In this document: in pieces, positions 43,739 to 52,794 of the stretch
How the letters are laid out: every line of letters begins with the position of its first letter
Numbering within the stretch: position 1 is the stretch's first letter
From: Kiloniella majae
GTDB lineage: Bacteria; Pseudomonadota; Alphaproteobacteria; Kiloniellales; Kiloniellaceae
Reading direction: 5' to 3'
Length of the DNA: 64,000 nt
Assembly: GCF_002118315.1 (NCBI RefSeq)
Contig: NZ_MTSZ01000008.1
Location: 62,001-126,000, forward strand
The notes under the pieces: generated by a model
What the model was told of the DNA's origin: nothing
What the model saw: only the letters and a program-made list of their open reading frames with translations
Databases searched by the model: none
Program-made: the position numbers and the translations under genes

Positions 43739-44190
43739 CAGCTGTCCGCTTCGTCATCCCCGGCTTGCGAATCGATCAACGCATCATCGTCATCGTGACG
43801 CAGATCCTGCTGAACACTATCACTTTGCAGCAACGTATTGATTTTGGCAGCTTCATCAAATGAAGTATCCGGTTCGAAACCAATCCTAGGGCAACTTCTC
43901 AATCGCAGCATATGGCTTAATTCACGCCGGAAAAATCCATTCGCTTTATTCAACGATTTTGTCACTGCTTCAAGATCTGCCCCACCCAAAGGCACAACAA
44001 AAGCTGTCGCATTCTTCAGATCAGGACTAATGCGCACTTCTGAAATAGTGATAATCACACTTTCCAGGTTCGGATCATTAAAGCTTGTCCGGTTCAATAT
44101 CTCAGACATCGCGTGGCGAATTTCTTCGCCCACGCGTAACTGTCTTTGACTTCTGGGTGTACCACTGCGGTTTTTATTATTGGAACTCAT
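43738..44190 (-). CDS. rbfA: 30S ribosome-binding factor A
   Basis: A 150-residue KH-fold protein that assists late 30S maturation. RQLRVGEEIRHAMSEILNR, ITISEVRISPDLKNATAFVV and RLRSCPRIGFEPDTSFDEA are diagnostic. It has an acidic, disordered C-terminal tail after residue 130. It sits between infB and truB in the conserved operon. Confidence 0.96.
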   Translation of the reverse strand: MSSNNKNRSGTPRSQRQLRVGEEIRHAMSEILNRTSFNDPNLESVIITISEVRISPDLKNATAFVVPLGGADLEAVTKSLNKANGFFRRELSHMLRLRSCPRIGFEPDTSFDEAAKINTLLQSDSVQQDLRHDDDDALIDSQAGDDEADS

Positions 44191-44218
44191 ATCATCCCTT
44201 TATCGCTGACGAGAGCTA

Positions 44219-46897
44219 CTATAGCTCTCGTGCGATTTCTTCGATGACGTAACACTCAATCTGATCACCCACTTGAATGTCTGAATAGTTTTCAAAGGCC
44301 ATACCACATTCGTAGCCTTCTTTCACTTCCTTCACTTCGTCTTTAAAGCGACGCAAAGTTTTCAGCGCACCATCATGGATAACCACGTTATCGCGTAGCA
44401 AGCGAACTTTAGATCCACGTTGAACTGAACCCTCGGTGATCATGCAACCCGCAATCTTACCAACCTTGGTAATATTGAAGACTTCGCGGATCTGAGCATA
44501 ACCAGTGAACTTCTCACGCTGTTCAGGCTCAAGAAGGCCGCTCATCGCTGCTTTCACATCATCCACGACGTTGTAGATAATGGAATAATAACGAATATCA
44601 ACGTTTTCGCGACGTGACATTTCACGTGCCTGCGGGTTTGCACGAACGTTAAAGGCAATAACGAATGCACCCGTAGACTGAGCCAGGGTAATATCTGATT
44701 CGTTAATCGCACCAACGCCAGTGTGAAGAATGTTCACCTTAACTTCGTCAGTGTTCATTTTCTGCAAGCTTGTTGCGATGGCTTCCATAGAACCGTGTAC
44801 GTCAGCCTTGACGATAACCGGAAGTTCTTCCGCTTTGCCTTCTTTCAGCTTGGCAAGCATCTGTTCCAGAGAACCACGACCAGCTGCTGCGGCAGCAAGA
44901 TCTTTTTTCTTCTGCTCACGATATTCAGCAATTTCACGAGCTTTGGCATCGGTATCAACAACAACAAAATCATCGCCGGCACTCGGTGTACCGTTTAGAC
45001 CCAACACCTCGACAGGAAGTGACGGCCCAGCAGAATTCACCTTCTGACCGCGTTCGTTTGTCATGGCACGAACACGACCCCACTCGCTACCTGTTACAAA
45101 AATATCACCAATATTCAGCGTACCTTTTTGAACAAGCACAGTCGCGACAGAACCACGGCCCTTATCAAGCTTGGCTTCAATCACAGCACCAATAGCAGCA
45201 CGATCAGCATTTGCTTTCAGTTCAAGCAATTCAGCCTGGAGCATGATGGCTTCTTCAAGCTTATCGATACCCATCTTTGTTTTAGCTGACACTTCAACAG
45301 TCTGGATTTCACCACCCATGTCTTCGACAATCAGCTCGTGCTGTAGCAATTCCTGCTTAACACGATCAGCATTCGCTTCGGGTTTATCCATTTTGTTGAT
45401 CGCAACAATGATCGGCGCATCAGATGCTTTAGCGTGGTTAATCGCTTCGACAGTCTGTTCCATAATGCCATCATCACCGGCAACGACCAGAACAACGATA
45501 TCCGTTACAGTCGCACCACGCAGACGCATTTCAGTAAAGGCGGCGTGACCCGGTGTATCCAGGAAGGTGATCTTGTTACCAGAGGCAAGGTTCACCTGAT
45601 AGGCACCAATGTGCTGGGTAATACCACCGGCCTCACCACGGACAACGTCCGCAGAACGAATGGCGTCCAACAAAGATGTCTTACCGTGATCCACGTGGCC
45701 CATGATGGTAACAACAGGAGAGCGAGTTTGTTGCTCTTCATCGGTCTCATCCTGATTACCGAGAATACCTTCTTCAACATCCGCCGCAGTAACACGTTTG
45801 ATTGTGTGACCAAGTTCCTGAACAACAATTTCCGCAGTGTCAGCATCGATCGTCTGATTGATCGTTGCCATCACACCAAGCTTCATGAGCTGTTTGATAA
45901 CTTCAGTCGCACGTTCGGCCATACGGTTCGCCAGTTCCTGAACTGTAATTGTTTCAGGCAGGATAACTTCACGTAAAACTTTGGTCGGCGCTGCGCGATT
46001 ACCACCACGCTCTTGTTGAAGCTTCTTCTGACGGCGGCGCTTAACAGACGCCAATGAACGTTGACGCCCATCATTATCTGAAGTCGCACTGGATATAGTT
46101 AGTTTGCCTTTATTACGGCGATCGCCAGTGGCCTCTTTTTTATCAGTAGCCTGCTTTGGAACAAAGGTAGGTTTGTTCCCTTGCTTAACACGACCACCAA
46201 GTTCATTTGCAATAGCTTCCCCAACGGATGCTGGTGCAACATTAGGCTTTTTCTTTGGTCTTGGCTTTGGTTTAGCAGAACGAGGATCAGGCGCACGCTC
46301 AGCAGCTTCGCGCTTCTTGCGAGCTTCCGTGGTTACACGTGCAGCAACTTTGGCTTCTTCTTCTGCTTTTTCCATTGAACTTTTAGTGTTTTCGGCTCGA
46401 GCAGTAGCAGCTTCGGCTTTTACGCGCTCAGCTTCTTCCGCAGCGAGACGCGCATCTTCTTCAGCTTGAATAGCAGCTTTACGTTTGTTTTCTTCTTCCA
46501 GACGCTTTTGCTCTTCTTCCACAGCCTGCTTCTTGCTTTCTTCAGCTTCACGTGCAGCCGCTAGGACCTGCATACGTTTTGCTTTTTCAGCATTTGTCAG
46601 ATCATCATGCGGTGCCACAGGCTTTGCTGCTTTCTTTGGCGCAGCAGGTGCCTTTTTCTCTGGCTCCGGCGCTTCGGTCAGGCTTGGCTCTGGCGTCGTA
46701 ACTTCAGCCATGCGCCCACTCTCACCGCGCTCGAATGTGCGGCTACGTTTTACTTCCACAGTAACGGATTTAGACCGCCCATGGCTAAAACTCTGCTTAA
46801 CCTGGCCGGTTTCTACAGTTTTCTTCAACTCAAGCGTATTCGGCCGGCTTAATGTCAGCGGCTTTTTGCTCTTACTGGTGTCCTTGCTCGAGGTCAT
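44219..46897 (-). CDS. infB: Translation initiation factor IF-2
   Basis: An 892-residue GTPase that places initiator tRNA on the ribosome. The first 300 residues are a long Glu/Lys/Ala-rich, probably helical and flexible region. The GTPase has [28 protein letters not shown] and SAKTKMG; domains II to IV follow. An alternative internal start, as in E. coli, cannot be judged. It overlaps the ylxR-like gene by 4 bases. Confidence 0.98.
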   Translation of the reverse strand: MTSSKDTSKSKKPLTLSRPNTLELKKTVETGQVKQSFSHGRSKSVTVEVKRSRTFERGESGRMAEVTTPEPSLTEAPEPEKKAPAAPKKAAKPVAPHDDLTNAEKAKRMQVLAAAREAEESKKQAVEEEQKRLEEENKRKAAIQAEEDARLAAEEAERVKAEAATARAENTKSSMEKAEEEAKVAARVTTEARKKREAAERAPDPRSAKPKPRPKKKPNVAPASVGEAIANELGGRVKQGNKPTFVPKQATDKKEATGDRRNKGKLTISSATSDNDGRQRSLASVKRRRQKKLQQERGGNRAAPTKVLREVILPETITVQELANRMAERATEVIKQLMKLGVMATINQTIDADTAEIVVQELGHTIKRVTAADVEEGILGNQDETDEEQQTRSPVVTIMGHVDHGKTSLLDAIRSADVVRGEAGGITQHIGAYQVNLASGNKITFLDTPGHAAFTEMRLRGATVTDIVVLVVAGDDGIMEQTVEAINHAKASDAPIIVAINKMDKPEANADRVKQELLQHELIVEDMGGEIQTVEVSAKTKMGIDKLEEAIMLQAELLELKANADRAAIGAVIEAKLDKGRGSVATVLVQKGTLNIGDIFVTGSEWGRVRAMTNERGQKVNSAGPSLPVEVLGLNGTPSAGDDFVVVDTDAKAREIAEYREQKKKDLAAAAAGRGSLEQMLAKLKEGKAEELPVIVKADVHGSMEAIATSLQKMNTDEVKVNILHTGVGAINESDITLAQSTGAFVIAFNVRANPQAREMSRRENVDIRYYSIIYNVVDDVKAAMSGLLEPEQREKFTGYAQIREVFNITKVGKIAGCMITEGSVQRGSKVRLLRDNVVIHDGALKTLRRFKDEVKEVKEGYECGMAFENYSDIQVGDQIECYVIEEIAREL

Positions 46898-47574
46898 TCT
46901 TTCAGGCGTCCACTTACTTTTTTGGCGGGATGTCCCGCAATTCCTCTTACAGCTAACAACCGCGCCACATCAGCGGCGAACCTATCAGCGATTCCACTCG
47001 GTCTAAGCGCTACATGTACCCAGGTATCCCGGCCTAGCGCTTGCCCTAGCTCATGCCCGGTAAAGGTTTCGTTTATCGGCAAGTCGGGATCAATAGCCCT
47101 GGCCAATGCACGAATTTTACCGCGCCCATCTTCTGCCGCATCGGCGGCTTGTACAAGTATCTTGACGTTCCCTGAAGAAAGCCAAGCTTTCGTTTTTTCA
47201 AACCCTGCTACTAAATGTCCTGCACGTTTTGCCAGACCAAGAGCATCAAGGCAACGTTTCGTTAGCTGCGCGTCAAGTTGCTCGATCAAATCATCGGGCA
47301 CTTTGACCTTCGCTTTAGCCGAACGAGCGAATAATTGTTTATGACACGCTTTCTCTACCATATCCCGGCTTGGAGACAACCAGATTCCGCGTCCCGGCAG
47401 TTTTCCGAATAAATCCGGCACCACATTTCCGTCCGGCCCGATCACAAATTTCAACAGGGCCGACTGAGGGAAAAGATCACCAGAAGCGATACAGCGTCTT
47501 TCAGGCTCGCTCTTCCGCTTCTTTCTAACCTTCTTCTTTCCCTCAGTTTTTTTTGTCGTTACAGACTTAACCAA
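46894..47574 (-). CDS. YlxR/L7Ae-type RNA-binding protein
   Basis: A 226-residue protein with an N-terminal YlxR domain ([38 protein letters not shown]) and a C-terminal L7Ae/L30e-like domain ([33 protein letters not shown]). The fusion is usual in alphaproteobacteria and sits between nusA and infB. It probably binds RNA or ribosomes; its role is not settled. The N-terminus is strongly basic. Confidence 0.92.
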   Translation of the reverse strand: MVKSVTTKKTEGKKKVRKKRKSEPERRCIASGDLFPQSALLKFVIGPDGNVVPDLFGKLPGRGIWLSPSRDMVEKACHKQLFARSAKAKVKVPDDLIEQLDAQLTKRCLDALGLAKRAGHLVAGFEKTKAWLSSGNVKILVQAADAAEDGRGKIRALARAIDPDLPINETFTGHELGQALGRDTWVHVALRPSGIADRFAADVARLLAVRGIAGHPAKKVSGRLKE

Positions 47575-47597
47575 AGTATCTAATCCTCTGGCTTTAT

Positions 47598-49142
47598 CTA
47601 TTCACTCGCCTCAACAGGCTCAGAAGCAGCTGCATCTTCATCTGCAAACCAGTGTGCACGTGCTGCCATGATGATTTCATTAGCTTTATCTTCTGAAATT
47701 GCAAGCTCTTCACCAAGCATCTCAACAAGCTCATCACCAGCCAAGTCAGCCAGATCGTCCAACGTCTTAACGCCTTGCTCACCCAAGTGAACAACCTGTT
47801 CGGAAGTGAGACCATCAACAGACATCAAATCATCCTGAACACCCAGGTTCTGACGAGATTCTTCAAGCTCTTTCTCGTGTGCTTCAAGGTAAGTACGGGC
47901 ACGATTACGAAGTTCTTCAGCGATATCTTCGTCAAAGCCCTCAATCGCGGCAAGCTCATCAACAGGAACGTATCCAACCTGCTCAACGCTTTCAAAACCT
48001 TCGGCAACAAGAAGATGGGAAATCACATCATCAACATCAAGTGCATCCATGAAGTTTTGAGAACGCTGTTTGATTTCTTCCTGACGACGACGAGATTCCT
48101 CTTCGTCGGTCATGATATCAATATCCCAACCTGTCAGGATAGAAGCCAAGCGCACGTTCTGACCACGACGACCAATTGCAAGAGACAGCTGATCATCTGG
48201 AACAACAACTTCAATACGCTTTGAATCTTCGTCCAGAACGACTTTGGAAACTTCGGCAGGAGCCAAAGCGTTCACAACAAATGTCGCAACATCTGGAGAC
48301 CAGGGAATAATGTCAATTTTCTCACCCTGAAGCTCTGTCACGATTGCCTGAACACGGCTACCACGCAAACCAACACAGGCTCCGACAGGATCAATTGATG
48401 CATCTTCAGAAAGAACAGAAATCTTGGCACGGCTTCCCGGATCACGGGCAACTGCTTTAATCTCAATTACGCCATCATAGATTTCCGGCACTTCCTGCGA
48501 GAAGAGTTTCGCCATGAACTGTGGATGGGAACGTGATACAAAGATCTGTGGTCCGCGAGGCTCTTCGCGTACGTCATAGATATATGCGCGAACACGATCA
48601 CCATTACGGAAGTTTTCACGCGGCAGTGTTTCATCACGACGCATAATGGCTTCGGCTTTACCCAGGTCAACAGTAACATTGCCAAACTCGTTCCGCTTGA
48701 CAACACCGTTGATAACTTCACCAACACGGTCTTTATATTCACGGAACTGTCTGGCGCGTTCTGCATCGCGAACTTTTTGCACAATAACCTGTTTTGCGGT
48801 CTGCGCAGCAATACGACCAAGATCGATTGGCGGAAGCTCATCAAAGAAGAACTCACCAATTTCAATATCAGCCTGACGAACTCGTGCATCTTTGAGTGTT
48901 GTTTGTGTCAGTTCGTTCTCAACTTCCTCAACAACCTCTGTATAACGGCGCAGTCTAACTTCACCGGTTTTACGATCAATTTCAGCACGAATATCGCGTT
49001 CGTGACCATATTTTGCGCGTCCAGCTTTGGAAATAGCCTGCTCCATTGCATCGAGCACTTCATCGCGCTCAATACTTTTTTCACGAGCAACAGCTTCAGC
49101 AACCTGAAGAAGTTCAGTTCTATAAAGAGCAGTCGTTTCCAT
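47598..49142 (-). CDS. nusA: Transcription termination/antitermination factor NusA
   Basis: A 514-residue RNA polymerase-binding factor. The N-terminal domain (ALYRTELLQVAEAVAREKSI) is followed by S1 (GEVINGVVKRNEFGNVTVDL), KH1 and KH2 (SIDPVGACVGLRGSRVQAIV, LSLAIGRRGQNVRLAS), and two C-terminal acidic helix-hairpin-helix repeats (YVPVDELAAIEGFDEDIAEE, QVVHLGEQGVKTLDDLADLA). It affects pausing and termination, including potentially the terminator in this operon's own leader. It follows rimP after 124 bp. Confidence 0.98.
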   Translation of the reverse strand: METTALYRTELLQVAEAVAREKSIERDEVLDAMEQAISKAGRAKYGHERDIRAEIDRKTGEVRLRRYTEVVEEVENELTQTTLKDARVRQADIEIGEFFFDELPPIDLGRIAAQTAKQVIVQKVRDAERARQFREYKDRVGEVINGVVKRNEFGNVTVDLGKAEAIMRRDETLPRENFRNGDRVRAYIYDVREEPRGPQIFVSRSHPQFMAKLFSQEVPEIYDGVIEIKAVARDPGSRAKISVLSEDASIDPVGACVGLRGSRVQAIVTELQGEKIDIIPWSPDVATFVVNALAPAEVSKVVLDEDSKRIEVVVPDDQLSLAIGRRGQNVRLASILTGWDIDIMTDEEESRRRQEEIKQRSQNFMDALDVDDVISHLLVAEGFESVEQVGYVPVDELAAIEGFDEDIAEELRNRARTYLEAHEKELEESRQNLGVQDDLMSVDGLTSEQVVHLGEQGVKTLDDLADLAGDELVEMLGEELAISEDKANEIIMAARAHWFADEDAAASEPVEASE

Positions 49143-49266
49143 TTGCCCTCAAATCCTCAATCTATCATGAAAGCCAGAATTATATTCTGTACCATCACTT
49201 TACTTGTTTATCCTATAGCGCGGCGTATTCAATACCTCGCTACAACGCATTATTCACAAGCGCGTA

Positions 49267-49812
49267 CTATCCACCCGCTTGTGCTGCAGCAATCAGTTCA
49301 TCGGTCAAAATAAGCTTTGCGCGCGACATGTCCTGAAAAGCCAGATATACTTCGGCCTCTTCTTCTTCCAGATCAAGATGAATAGCTTCACCTTCAACAC
49401 CAAGAAGACGCCCTTTAAAACGTCTGCGCCCATCAACGTTTATCAACATTTCAATCCTGGCATCAAAGCCGGCAAAGCGCTGAAAATCCGACAAGCGTGT
49501 TAATGGACGATCTATACCAGCGGAACTTACTTCCAGACGAAAAGCGCCGGAGATAGGATCTTCCACATCCAAAAGAGCCTCAATCGCGCGGCTGATATCT
49601 GAACAGTTATCAACTGTCATGATCTCGGTCAGATCACTATGCTCAGCCATCACCTGCAGCGTTTTGCGCTCATCGCCACCTGTAATCATAACACGAACGA
49701 TATCAAAGCCCATAGACGCCAGAGTCGGGGCTATAATCTGCTCTATCTGGGCAGCTTTACCGTCACTCGTTTTGGCAAGAAGAGGTATCGTACCTCCTTT
49801 AGCGTCTAACAA
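49267..49812 (-). CDS. rimP: Ribosome maturation factor RimP
   Basis: A protein needed for 30S maturation. IEQIIAPTLASMGFDIVRVM, the block SDISRAIEALLDVEDPISGA and LEVSSAGIDRPLTRLSDFQR are diagnostic. The start is uncertain: the frame opens at a TTG at 49878 with no ribosome site and has no ATG in the right place. The TTG at 49812 has GGAG eight bases upstream and is chosen. It is the first gene of the rimP-to-pnp operon, about 100 nt after a leader terminator. Confidence 0.93.
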   Translation of the reverse strand: MLDAKGGTIPLLAKTSDGKAAQIEQIIAPTLASMGFDIVRVMITGGDERKTLQVMAEHSDLTEIMTVDNCSDISRAIEALLDVEDPISGAFRLEVSSAGIDRPLTRLSDFQRFAGFDARIEMLINVDGRRRFKGRLLGVEGEAIHLDLEEEEAEVYLAFQDMSRAKLILTDELIAAAQAGG

Positions 49813-49908
49813 TAACTCATCTCCGTTTGCATATGCGTCCGTTTTATGTTTTTGGTTATGCCCTTGATATAAAGACAAAAAACAATAAAAGACGCTGAAT
49901 TTAGATAC

Positions 49909-49956
49909 AAAAAATGGGCCTTAAGGCCCGCTTTCAAAACTTCGATGTAGCGGGCT
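49909..49956 (-). promoter_or_regulatory. Attenuator-like alternative hairpins in the rimP leader
   Basis: On the minus strand GCCCGCT (49955-49949) can pair with AGCGGGC (49932-49926). The later GGGCCTTAAGGCCC (49929-49916) forms a terminator stem followed by ATTTTTT (49915-49909). The two stems share 49929-49926, so only one can form. This is the layout of a transcription attenuator upstream of the rimP-nusA-infB operon. The trigger is unknown. Confidence 0.6.
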
Positions 49957-49979
49957 ACAACAAAGTGTGTCCCGGGCGC

Positions 49980-50008
49980 ACTGTAACCTCAGCCCCATTA
50001 CAGTGCAA
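49980..50008 (-). promoter_or_regulatory. Probable promoter of the rimP operon
   Basis: On the minus strand TTGCAC (50008-50003) and TACAGT (49985-49980) are separated by 17 bp. The same segment can also pair GCACTGTA with TACAGTGC. A further hairpin (50009-50037) between trmB and the promoter, with stem GCGCTTTT-CTG/CAGAAAAGCGC, has no T-run. Confidence 0.5.
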
Positions 50009-50078
50009 GCGCTTTTCTGAAACACCAGAAAAAGCGCAATTTAGCACACATTTAAACAATAGCAGTATCTTGAAGAAT

Positions 50079-50786
50079 TTATGCCCGTGGCACTCTTTTG
50101 AAACGTAGATACCCTGGTTTGAGACCTTTTTTCAGGGCCTTTTCTTCATACCGGGTTTTAGGCCAGTCATCTGTACGCTGGTTCCAATCGTCTTTTGATT
50201 CAGCTTGCCAGCTAAACAAAGGGTGAGGAACCGTTCTCTCAAGCATCCATTGCAGATAACCCATGTCATCCGTCGCCATACGAAGTTCACCACCGTCTAC
50301 AAGCAAGTCAGCAAGAAGATCCAGTGTTTCGATCTGGACAATGCGACGCTTGTTATGACGGGCTTTATGCCAAGGGTCAGGGAAAAGAATGAAAACCTTA
50401 CTCAGGGAATTCTTGGGTAAGAACGGCATCATATCGCGTACATCGCCCCGATAGATACGAACATTCTCGGCACCATTATCATCAAGGTGACCAAGTAAGC
50501 TGGCTACCCCATTAATAAAGTACTCGGCCCCGATCAGATTAACATCAGGATTGTGTTCTGCCTGCCAGGCCAAATGCTCGCCGCCGCCAAAACCGATTTC
50601 AAGCCATGTTTCATGGCCGGATCGCCCGAACATGTCATCCAGATTATAAGGGATGATGTTTTCTGGATCCCCCAGCGCTATCTGGATTTTTGGCAGAACT
50701 GTCTCAACAAGCTCTGTCGCTTTTTTTCGCAGAGGGCGACCCTGTCGTCGGCCATAAAAAGTACTACGCTTAACAGGATCGCTCAT
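50079..50786 (-). CDS. trmB: tRNA (guanine-46-N7)-methyltransferase
   Basis: A 235-residue SAM-dependent methyltransferase for tRNA G46. WLEIGFGGGEHLAWQAEHNP is the SAM site, GAEYFINGVASLL follows, and FILFPDPWHKARHNKRRIVQ is the tRNA-binding/catalytic signature. It lies 28 bp after metK, which makes its methyl donor. Confidence 0.97.
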   Translation of the reverse strand: MSDPVKRSTFYGRRQGRPLRKKATELVETVLPKIQIALGDPENIIPYNLDDMFGRSGHETWLEIGFGGGEHLAWQAEHNPDVNLIGAEYFINGVASLLGHLDDNGAENVRIYRGDVRDMMPFLPKNSLSKVFILFPDPWHKARHNKRRIVQIETLDLLADLLVDGGELRMATDDMGYLQWMLERTVPHPLFSWQAESKDDWNQRTDDWPKTRYEEKALKKGLKPGYLRFKRVPRA

Positions 50787-50814
50787 CTTCTTTACTCTAC
50801 GTCTTCTTCAGCTC

Positions 50815-51987
50815 TTAAAGATTAAAAGCTGACTTAAGGTTATCCACAAGATCAAGGCGCTCCCATGAGAAGCCTCCATCATCTTCCGGACGACGGCCAA
50901 AGTGGCCATAAGCAGCTGTACGCGCATAAACAGGCTTGTTCAAAGCCAGATGCTCGCGAATACCGCGCGGAGAAAGATCCATGATATCCATAAGGATAGC
51001 TGGAAGCTTCTGCTCATCAACCTGGCCTGTGCCATGAGTATTCACATAAAGTGAAAGCGGTTTGGACACACCAATTGCGTAAGAAACCTGAATTGTACAA
51101 CGCTCGGCAAGGCCAGCACCAACAACATTCTTCGCAAGATAGCGCGCTGCATAAGCAGCTGAACGGTCAACCTTGGTCGGGTCTTTACCAGAGAAAGCAC
51201 CACCACCGTGCGGTGCAGCACCACCGTATGTATCAACGATAATCTTACGGCCAGTAAGACCAGCATCGCCATCAGGACCACCAATAACAAAGCGGCCTGT
51301 TGGATTCACATAAAATTCATCATCAGAACACATCCAGCCCTGTGGAAGCTCTTTTTCGACGTGACGGCGGACGATTTCACGAATCTGATCGCTATCCATA
51401 CCCTCAGCATGCTGAGTAGACACAACCACAGACGTCGCACGAACAGGTTTGCCGTCGACATATTCCAGCGTAACCTGGCTTTTCGCATCTGGTCCCAAGC
51501 CTGGCTCTTCACCAGAGTGGCGGACATCAGCCAAGGAACGTAAAATATTATGCGAATAAAAAATTGGTGCAGGCATGTAACCATCGGTTTCCTTACAGGC
51601 ATAACCGAACATAATACCTTGGTCACCAGCACCTTCGTCTTTATTACCAGCGGCATCAACGCCCTGGGCGATATCCACGGACTGCTCATGGATGAAATTC
51701 TGTACATCCATGTTTTTCCAATGAAAACCGTCTTGTTCATAGCCAATGTCACGAACAGCCTGACGAGCCACTTCTTCAATAACGTCAGGCGTCACTGAAG
51801 CAGGACCACGAACTTCACCGGCCAAAACGATCCGGTTTGTTGTTGCAAGTGTCTCAACCGCAATACGGGACTGCGGGTCGTGAGAGAGGTATAGATCTAC
51901 GATAGAATCTGATACGCGATCACAAACTTTGTCAGGGTGTCCTTCAGACACGGACTCGCTTGTGAAAAGATAGCTGCCAAGTCGCAC
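50815..51987 (-). CDS. metK: S-adenosylmethionine synthetase
   Basis: A 390-residue enzyme forming SAM from methionine and [56 protein letters not shown] and the P-loop-like [19 protein letters not shown] are diagnostic. The GTG at 51987 has AAAGGGG seven bases upstream. A roughly 80-nt leader precedes it; I recognise no SAM riboswitch in it. Confidence 0.98.
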   Translation of the reverse strand: MRLGSYLFTSESVSEGHPDKVCDRVSDSIVDLYLSHDPQSRIAVETLATTNRIVLAGEVRGPASVTPDVIEEVARQAVRDIGYEQDGFHWKNMDVQNFIHEQSVDIAQGVDAAGNKDEGAGDQGIMFGYACKETDGYMPAPIFYSHNILRSLADVRHSGEEPGLGPDAKSQVTLEYVDGKPVRATSVVVSTQHAEGMDSDQIREIVRRHVEKELPQGWMCSDDEFYVNPTGRFVIGGPDGDAGLTGRKIIVDTYGGAAPHGGGAFSGKDPTKVDRSAAYAARYLAKNVVGAGLAERCTIQVSYAIGVSKPLSLYVNTHGTGQVDEQKLPAILMDIMDLSPRGIREHLALNKPVYARTAAYGHFGRRPEDDGGFSWERLDLVDNLKSAFNL

Positions 51988-52074
51988 GACAACCCCTTTC
52001 TATATGATTAATTAAAAAATTGACCGTGGCACCGGAAAATAACGATAATGCGACCCATGCCCGACCAAATGCAC

Positions 52075-52102
52075 TATATAACGCAAAATGCATATAATGC
52101 AA
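52075..52102 (-). promoter_or_regulatory. Possible metK promoter among repeated GCATTATA motifs
   Basis: On the minus strand TTGCAT (52102-52097) and TATATA (52080-52075) are 16 bp apart. The motif TTGC(A/G)TTATA occurs three times between about 52140 and 52075. Confidence 0.4.
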
Positions 52103-52130
52103 AACGCGATCAGGAATGCCTGATCGCGCT
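52101..52130 (-). terminator. Hairpin between the PraR-type gene and metK
   Basis: CGCGATCAGG and CCTGATCGCG form a perfect 10-bp stem with a 4-nt loop (52105-52128), followed by TTTT on the minus strand. It probably ends the regulator transcript. Confidence 0.75.
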
Positions 52131-52209
52131 CTATAATGCAATGCTTAATTATCGATTCATGCTGAAATCAATCATTAAGCAGATATTTTCTGCAATGTCT
52201 TAATAAAAC

Positions 52210-52692
52210 TTAAGAGTTTGCGGCTTCCTCAGAAGCAGTTTCTGCCGCAGTACCCAATGCTTTTGTCATTTCGAAAAGACGTTTGCGCACATGCGGATCA
52301 ACGATCTTGTAATAAGCCCTGACCAACTCAAGCGTTTCACGCTTCGCCATTGGATCAGCTTCATGAACAAAAGCTTCAACCTTTTCTTCACTCATTTCGC
52401 GCAAGCGAACGGGTGACTGCGAAGCAACTTCATCAGGCATATCCGCAAAGAAATAACCAACCGGTACCTCGAGAACACGAGCCAAGTCATATAAACGACT
52501 GGCGCCAACACGGTTTGCCCCACGCTCGTACTTTTGAACTTGCTGGAAAGTCAGACCAATAGCTTCGCCAAGCTTTTCCTGACTCATACCAAGAAGCGTC
52601 CGACGCAATCGGACTCTGCTGCCGACATGAACGTCAACAGGATTTGGTTTGCCTTTACCACGAACTGGTTCGTTTTCTTGTACTCGACCCAT
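52210..52692 (-). CDS. praR: XRE-family regulator, PraR/PhrR type
   Basis: A 160-residue protein from the ATG at 52692. The Cro/C1 helix-turn-helix is [20 protein letters not shown] with [20 protein letters not shown] and [16 protein letters not shown]. The sequence and the place beside lnt (actA) match the rhizobial PraR/PhrR regulators, which control quorum sensing, biofilm and symbiosis genes. The C-terminal 60 residues are helical and charged. Two inverted repeats just upstream suggest autoregulation. Targets in this organism are unknown. Confidence 0.8.
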   Translation of the reverse strand: MGRVQENEPVRGKGKPNPVDVHVGSRVRLRRTLLGMSQEKLGEAIGLTFQQVQKYERGANRVGASRLYDLARVLEVPVGYFFADMPDEVASQSPVRLREMSEEKVEAFVHEADPMAKRETLELVRAYYKIVDPHVRKRLFEMTKALGTAAETASEEAANS

Positions 52693-52729
52693 AATTCCAC
52701 TCTTTCTAAACTGCACACAAGCAACCATC

Positions 52730-52761
52730 TATACGAGTATATTTATGCATACTATCGTATG
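52730..52761. promoter_or_regulatory. Two inverted repeats upstream of praR
   Basis: TATAC-GA-GTATA (52730-52741) and CATAC-TATC-GTATG (52748-52761) share ATAC/GTAT arms, and their centres are 19 bp apart. They lie in the praR-lnt gap and may be praR operators. Confidence 0.5.
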
Positions 52762-52794
52762 TAGTCAACTTATTTCTTACAAAAGAGTGTATTT

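Noticed and set aside
45434-45976. 180-aa plus-strand frame inside infB
   Set aside because: It is antisense to the IF-2 GTPase domain and is a codon-bias shadow.
51988-52068. SAM riboswitch before metK
   Set aside because: None of the conserved blocks of the SAM-I, SAM-II or SAM/SAH types could be found.
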